Shown one piece after another: positions 19,284 to 23,618 of a stretch of DNA of 23,618 nt. Made by a program: the position numbers and the translations under genes. The stretch is from the NCBI GenBank assembly GCA_943704425.1, contig CALSCP010000352.1, positions 1 through 23,618 of the forward strand. Direction: 5' to 3'. The stretch is from Ministeria vibrans ATCC 50519 (taxonomy: Eukaryota > Opisthokonta > Filasterea). How positions within the stretch are numbered: position 1 is the first letter of the stretch; every line of letters starts with the position of its first letter. The notes beneath the pieces were generated by a model that saw only the letters and a program-made list of their open reading frames with translations, made no database searches and had not been told where the DNA came from.

Positions 19284-20285
19284 ATGTCCAAGAAATACGT
19301 GACTCTATTCTACAACGATGGCACTCTGTCCGCATTGCAGGTTTGTGACGTTTTATCGATCAATCCATTTTTTATGCGTCGCTTTTTTTTTTTTTGACCA
19401 TATTGTCTTTTTTTAACGCCCCACACTCCGAAATGGACTGTAGGCACGACCCTTCTTCATTCTGGAGTCGTGGACGATTGATATGATCCGGTCTGCATGC
19501 CACGAGCGCCTCTACGGGACCCCCAACAGCCAGGCGGCGCTGTACACGGACACGGGCATTGTTCTTGACGACTTCGCTTTCATTCCCGACCGACAGGTAA
19601 GCGTGAACCCCCCTGCGCATGCCCCCGCCCCCTCCCACACCTGTGGTGTCTGCACTGCAAGTCCCGCGACCCGTGCGCCTCCCCAAATGCCCTGTTTTGT
19701 CGTCTTGTCCCGTTCTTCCTAAACATGGTCCAATCGTTCTTTTTTTCACTACGTTCTTTTTCTTTAGTGCATCTGCGTTTCCTCGGGCGGTCCGTTTGTC
19801 CCCATCAACTATGGCAGCGCGTCGTCTGCTGCGCCTGTCGCCCAGTCGACGCTGTCGGACTTTGTGACGGCCGCAGTACGGAGCTCGCCCCGATGCCATT
19901 TGCTCCGTCTTGCTCACACGCCTTCTCTCTCTCTCTCTCTCTTGAACTCTCTCTCTCTTGAACTCTCTCTCTTGAACTCTCTCTCTCTTGAACTCTCTCT
20001 CTCTCTCTTGAACTCTCTCTCTCTCTCTTGAACTCTGTCTCTTGAACTCTCTCTCTCTCTTGACCTCTCTCTCTCTTGAACTCTCTCCCATACTGATTTT
20101 TTTACTCTTGAACTCTCTCTCTTGAACTCTCTCTCTTGGAACTCTCCCATACTGATTTTTTTCTCTTCATAGAAAATGCCTCGTGGATCTTTGATGATGG
20201 GGCTACGAGCAGTGTGTTGTCATCGCCGCGCGCACCCCGTCTTGCGTTTGATGGGTGGGTTGACGATGGCGAACGACAAGTGTAG
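19284..20285 (+). CDS. Small protein with N-terminal KHA/doublecortin-like ubiquitin-fold domain
   Basis: Exons are 19284-19340, 19444-19596, 19768-19875 and probably 20173-20285, giving about 142 residues. The first 90 residues (start KKYVTLFYNDG, then AALYTDTGIVLDDFAFIPD, then ICVSSGGPFVP) resemble the beta-grasp KHA-type domain at the N-terminus of KCTD9, where the pattern is VTLF.NG, GLIDDIALIRDDDVLFV and EGEPF. Introns 1 and 2 are phase 0 and secure. The last junction is not: the donor at 19876 (GTACGG) is phase 0, but the reading of exon 4 that looks natural (NASWIFDDGATSS, stop TAG at 20283) needs phase 1. Either a different donor or an unseen small exon is used. The C-terminus is Ser/Ala-rich with no recognised partner domain. 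AATAAA follows at 20308. Confidence 0.65.
19876..20172 (+). repeat. Intron with CT tract and TTGAACTC minisatellite
   Basis: This is the same TTGAACTCTCTCTC-type unit found in two receptor introns, here about a dozen copies from 19940 to 20140 in the intron before the last exon of the KHA-like gene. A 17-bp segment CCCATACTGATTTTTTT occurs twice near the 3' end (about 20087 and 20146), so the 3' splice-site region itself has been duplicated. Confidence 0.85.
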
Positions 20286-20825
20286 TTGCATCATAAAAGC
20301 CCGCAATAATAAATGTATCATAATAAAATATATTGTGCTGTTTTTTCGTATTCTTCTTCTTCTACTTCCTTCAACTCTCGAGGCGCATAGCAGCACACTG
20401 TCTGTCATACAACGACGCCCTCGGAACAATCAGAATATCGGGTGTGCACCACTATGCGCCACTCCCTCCCCCCAAAAGGTGCTGGAGCTTGCTCCTAACA
20501 CCTAGTGCTGGCCCTTGTGCTGGCAGAGCCTTGTGTCCCTCTCAGGATATTGTGTATCTGGTGCCTATCGCGTCACTTGTCTGGCCATCAGCCAGCCTGT
20601 CTCCGCTCCCTCTCGACGCTCCCGTAGCTTAGAAAGTGGTTCTGAGCTGTTTGTGTTGTCGCTTTTAGTTTGTGATTGATAATAAATTAGAAGAAGAAGA
20701 CATTTAAAAGTTGAAGAAGAAGACATTTCCAAAAACCAAAATAATACTTATTATGAATGAAAGTTGGAAACAATTAGAAGAAGAAGTCAGACATTTTTGA
20801 TGAACTTTTCATTCTTGACTCTTTA
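20286..20825. other. Intergenic region with AATAAA signals and GAAGAAGACATTT repeats
   Basis: This 540-bp stretch has no confident gene. It holds AATAAA at 20308 (end of the KHA-like gene) and at 20681. A possible exon at 20527-20679, preceded by GGCAG and ending in TGA, reads as Ser-rich sequence with no family match. GAAGAAGACATTT-like units occur at about 20692, 20713 and (degenerate) 20778, just upstream of the ankyrin gene. Confidence 0.5.
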
Positions 20826-22883
20826 ATGAAACGTCTCTCATTCGATTGCAAGTGCGCCATTGTTGGCTGGTGTACACCACAAGCGGCTCTGGCTTTGTCG
20901 GGCGTCAACCACGAGTGGCGCGAAATTGTCGCGTACACAGGTTTCACAACACTGCCTCAGGCACAGGCCTCTTACGACTACACAGATGCGGCGGTTGCGT
21001 TGGAGGTTCTGCTGCGTTTGAGCACGCGGCGACCGCCCCCGAAATGGCATGGTGCGCGTCGCATGTCTTCTGAGAGTGTTCGCAATTTGCTGTCTCACGC
21101 TACAAGACGGTCGCTCTTTCGCCTCATGTCGCTCCTTGCGCAATGCGTTAATCCAGCTGCAGCCAGTTTTGCAGGTGCGTTGAAGCACGCGTTCCGTACA
21201 GGACGGACCGACATTGTCAGTGAGATTTTGTCACAGCGCGATTTGGCAATTGGAGACAGTCAGCCTTTGTTGGATTGCGCCGTGTACGCTCGTCAATGGT
21301 CGATCGGAGCGTTGATACTGGAGCATCCACGAGTGGACGTGAGTGCGAATAAGGCGATGAAGGTTGGGGACTTGTTTGAGTATACTTGCGGATTTGGCAT
21401 GGAAGAGAGAGTGGGGCGTCTTCTTCGCCAAATGGACCCGTCGACAACGAAAACGAACGGAATCGGACGCGCGAGTGAAACTGGCCAAGTGGCAGTGGTT
21501 GAACTGCTGCTGACCGATACTCGAGTTAACCCTGCCGCCGGCGACAATCATGCCATTCGATACGCCAGTCTGAACGGTCACTCAGCGGTGGTTGAACTGT
21601 TGCTGGCGGACGGTCGTGTTGATCCGTCAGCTAACAACAATTACGCCATCCGATGCGCCAGTGAGAACGGTCACTTGGCGGTGGTTGAACTGTTGCTGGC
21701 GGACAGTCGTGTTGACCCTGCCGCCAGCGACAATCATGCCATCCGATACGCCAGTCTGAACAGTCACTCGGGTGTGGTTGAACTGTTGCTAGCGGACGGT
21801 CGTGTTGATCCGTCAGCTAACAACAATTCTGCCATCCGATACGCCAGTGATAACGGTCACTTGGCGGTGGTTCAGCTGTTACTAGCGGACCGCCGTGTCG
21901 ATCCGGCAGCTACAAACAACTATGCTATCAAACTTGCAAGTTGGAGCGGCCACTTGGCAGTGGTTGAAATCTTGTTGGCGGATAGTCGTGTCGATCCGGC
22001 AGCTGACAACAATCACGCTATCCGATTTGCCAGTGCGAACGGTCACAGGGCAGTTGTTGAAACGTTACTAGCGGACAGTCGTGTCAATCCGGCAGCTGAA
22101 GGCAATTACGCCATCCGAAATGCCAGTAGGAACGGCCACTCGGCGGTCGTTGAATTGTTGCTGGCGGACAGCCGTGTCGATCCGGCTGCCGATGACAACG
22201 CAGCCATTCGATACGCCAGTGAGAACGGTCACTTGGTGGTGGTTCAGCTACTGCTAGCGGATAGTCGTGTCGATTCAGCAGTCAACTACAATAAGGCCAT
22301 TCGAGACGCCAGTGAGAACGGTCACTCGACCGTAGTTCAGCTGTTGCTAGCGGACAGTCGTGTCGATCCGGCGGCCGGTGACAATTATGCCTTCCTAAGC
22401 GCCAGCGAGAAGGGCCACGCAGCGGTGGCTCAGCTACTTCTAGCGGACAGTCGCGTCGATCCGGCAGCTGACAACAATCACGCCATCCGATTCGCCAGTG
22501 CGAACGGTCACTGGGCAGTCGTTAAACTTTTACTAGTGGACAGTCGTGTCAATCCGGCAGCTGAAGACAATTACGCCATCCGACACGCCAGTGAGAAGGG
22601 TTACTCAGTAGTGGCTGAACTGCTGCTAGCGGACAGTCGCGTTGACCCTGCCGCCGACGACAATTACGCCATCCGATACGCCAGCAAGTACGGCCACTCG
22701 GCGGTGGTTCAGATGTTGCTAGCGGACAGTCGCGTTGACCCTGCCGCCGACGACAATTACGCCATCCGATACGCCAGGAGAAACGTCTACTCCGGAGAAT
22801 ACGCCATTAGGAACGCCTACTTTGCGGTGGCTCAGCTACTCCTAGCGGATAGCCGTGTGGATCCGGCAGCCTGTTACAATTAA
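20826..22883 (+). CDS. Ankyrin-repeat protein with possible N-terminal F-box
   Basis: An intronless gene of 685 residues. From about residue 205 to the end it is an array of about 15 ankyrin repeats with a strict 31-residue (93-bp) period, one unit reading NGHLAVVELLLADSRVDPAA followed by DNxAIRYASE. These are protein-binding scaffolds; the short 31-residue variant with RVDPAA and NxAIRxAS is typical of large protist families. The N-terminus (LSFDCKCAIVGW, then ALALSGVNHEWREIV) is spaced like an F-box, which would make it a substrate adaptor for an SCF ubiquitin ligase, but this is an inference. Residues 80-200 hold weaker, degenerate ankyrin-like helices (DIVSEILSQRDL). The final repeat is disrupted by an 11-residue insertion-like segment. 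The ATG at 20826 follows in-frame non-coding sequence. Confidence 0.9.
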   Translation: MKRLSFDCKCAIVGWCTPQAALALSGVNHEWREIVAYTGFTTLPQAQASYDYTDAAVALEVLLRLSTRRPPPKWHGARRMSSESVRNLLSHATRRSLFRLMSLLAQCVNPAAASFAGALKHAFRTGRTDIVSEILSQRDLAIGDSQPLLDCAVYARQWSIGALILEHPRVDVSANKAMKVGDLFEYTCGFGMEERVGRLLRQMDPSTTKTNGIGRASETGQVAVVELLLTDTRVNPAAGDNHAIRYASLNGHSAVVELLLADGRVDPSANNNYAIRCASENGHLAVVELLLADSRVDPAASDNHAIRYASLNSHSGVVELLLADGRVDPSANNNSAIRYASDNGHLAVVQLLLADRRVDPAATNNYAIKLASWSGHLAVVEILLADSRVDPAADNNHAIRFASANGHRAVVETLLADSRVNPAAEGNYAIRNASRNGHSAVVELLLADSRVDPAADDNAAIRYASENGHLVVVQLLLADSRVDSAVNYNKAIRDASENGHSTVVQLLLADSRVDPAAGDNYAFLSASEKGHAAVAQLLLADSRVDPAADNNHAIRFASANGHWAVVKLLLVDSRVNPAAEDNYAIRHASEKGYSVVAELLLADSRVDPAADDNYAIRYASKYGHSAVVQMLLADSRVDPAADDNYAIRYARRNVYSGEYAIRNAYFAVAQLLLADSRVDPAACYN

Positions 22884-22891
22884 AAATTATT

Positions 22892-22956
22892 GCTAGCTAT
22901 TTATCTATTTATCTATTTGCTAGCTATTTATCTATTTGCTAGCTATTAATCTATTT
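22892..22956. repeat. Short tandem repeat GCTAGCTATTTATCTATTT
   Basis: Three copies of the 19-bp unit start at 22892, 22919 and 22938. The first copy has an extra ATCTATTT, so ATCTATTT is a sub-repeat. It lies directly after the ankyrin stop codon, in its probable 3' UTR. Confidence 0.9.
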
Positions 22957-23060
22957 AAGTCACACCCAAGAAATACGATGCCATTGAAAAAAAAATTGTG
23001 CTCTTGCAGCGCATCCATTAAACTATCCTCGTACACCACTATGACGTGTCCAACCCCAAC

Positions 23061-23268
23061 ACACCTACATTAAAACAGTCCTACACCCTCCCAGACGGCG
23101 GGCCCCCTCAGGGGTCACTCGTTAGCCATGCAAGATAAAGCATGGCGCTTGCGCGCCACCCGCGCGTACACATCCCGCGCACACATGCATCCCCCCTAGG
23201 TCACACCCTAAAAACCCACGCCAACTGAAAAAAAAAAGTGTGCCAGAATAGGCGGATAACTAAGTGAC
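23061..23268 (+). repeat. Copy A of a roughly 200-bp direct repeat
   Basis: It starts ACACCTAC and ends TAAGTGAC. Contains a GGCGGGCCCCCTCAGGGG block, the perfect hairpin GCCATGC-AAGATAAA-GCATGGC (about 23128-23149), GC-rich CGCGCC sequence, then CACACCCTAAAAACCCACGCC and an A run before GTGTGCC. A shorter degenerate relative of its 3' half precedes it at about 22961-23010 (TCACACCCAAGAAATACGATGCC then an A run). Confidence 0.85.
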
Positions 23269-23303
23269 GAGGGGACGCTGACCGCGTCGTGTAAGCGGCA
23301 GAG

Positions 23304-23618
23304 ACATCTGTTTTATGTCCATCCGCTGAGCGCACGCTGGTCACTTGGTGACGAGACACACCTACAGTAAATCAGTCCTACACCCACTATGACACACCTA
23401 CAGTAAATCAGTCCTACACCCTCCCAGACGGCGGGCCCCCTCAGGGGTCACTCGTTAGCCATGCAAGATAAAACATGGCGCTTGCGCGCCCACACACGCA
23501 CACATCCCCCCTAAGTCACACCCTAAAAACCCACGCCACCTGAAAAAAAAAGTGTGCCAAAATAGGCGGATAACCAAGTGACCAGCGTGCGCTCAGCGGA
23601 TCGACATAACAAAGATGT
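23304..23618. mobile_element. MITE-like element bounded by 46-bp inverted repeats
   Basis: The left arm 23304-23349 (starts ACATCTGTTTTATGTC, ends GGTCACTTGGT) matches the reverse complement of 23573-23618 with only a handful of mismatches, mostly near the outer end. The core ATCCGCTGAGCGCACGCTGG is identical in both arms. The enclosed 223 bp contain repeat copy B and no reading frame. The right arm reaches the last base of the window, so the true end and any target-site duplication are unseen. It could instead be an inverted tandem-repeat junction. Confidence 0.6.
23394..23582 (+). repeat. Copy B of the roughly 200-bp direct repeat
   Basis: Closely matches copy A over its full length, with a deletion of about 19 bp after GCGCGCC and a few substitutions. 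One of these breaks the GCCATGC/GCATGGC stem by a single base. A 28-bp partial copy of its start (ACACCTACAGTAAATCAGTC onward) lies immediately before it at 23357-23385. Confidence 0.85.

Noticed and set aside
23128-23170. Possible tRNA or other Pol III gene in the 3' repeats
   Set aside because: Hairpins are present but no box A/box B pair and no cloverleaf could be drawn.

Overview
This is nuclear DNA from a single-celled or otherwise non-model eukaryote. Coding regions are broken by short introns with GT..AG ends (donors mostly GTAAGN or GTACGN), introns carry long microsatellites, and the gene content is eukaryotic: an adhesion-type G-protein-coupled receptor (GPCR), DNA polymerase epsilon subunit 2, a mitochondrial-type NT5DC nucleotidase and the ciliary protein TMEM216. 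TMEM216 points to a flagellated lineage and the GAIN-GPS-7TM receptor to a protist with holozoan-like signalling genes, but the species cannot be named from sequence alone.

Region 1 (1 to about 13.1 kb, + strand) is one giant gene, cut off at its 5' end by the window edge. I derive 12 exons whose phases all agree. They encode at least 3,670 residues: repeated seven-bladed beta-propeller (SBBP-like) plus EGF modules, then a GAIN domain, an intact GPS autoproteolysis site, seven transmembrane helices and a long Ser-rich cytoplasmic tail. The ectodomain was built by repeated duplication of a two-exon cassette (short exon, phase 2 to 1; long exon, phase 1 to 2).

Region 2 (13.33-13.88 kb, + strand) holds only the last three exons of DNA polymerase epsilon subunit 2. 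The rest of that gene is missing. A long CT tract separates it from the receptor, and the flanking intron phases disagree, which suggests an assembly misjoin or collapse there.

Region 3 (14.03-17.45 kb, - strand) is a complete 13-exon HAD-family 5'-nucleotidase of the NT5DC2/3 type with a mitochondrial-targeting-like N-terminus. It converges on the POLE2 fragment. Upstream on the same strand is TMEM216 (17.68-18.17 kb) and then an intronless DUF4291 gene (18.60-19.15 kb).

Region 4 (19.28-20.29 kb, + strand) is a small four-exon gene with an N-terminal ubiquitin-like fold resembling the KHA-type domain of KCTD9. It is divergent from DUF4291 across about 135 bp. An intronless 685-residue ankyrin protein with a possible F-box follows (20.83-22.88 kb).

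Region 5 (22.89-23.62 kb) is non-coding. It has a 19-bp tandem repeat, a degenerate array of about 200-bp direct repeats with a conserved stem-loop, and a 46-bp inverted-repeat pair bounding a 315-bp MITE-like element that ends at the window edge.

Across the window, CT-rich repeats lie on the sense strand of introns in every gene where they occur, on both strands. A TTGAACTCTCTCTC minisatellite is shared by introns of two unrelated genes.
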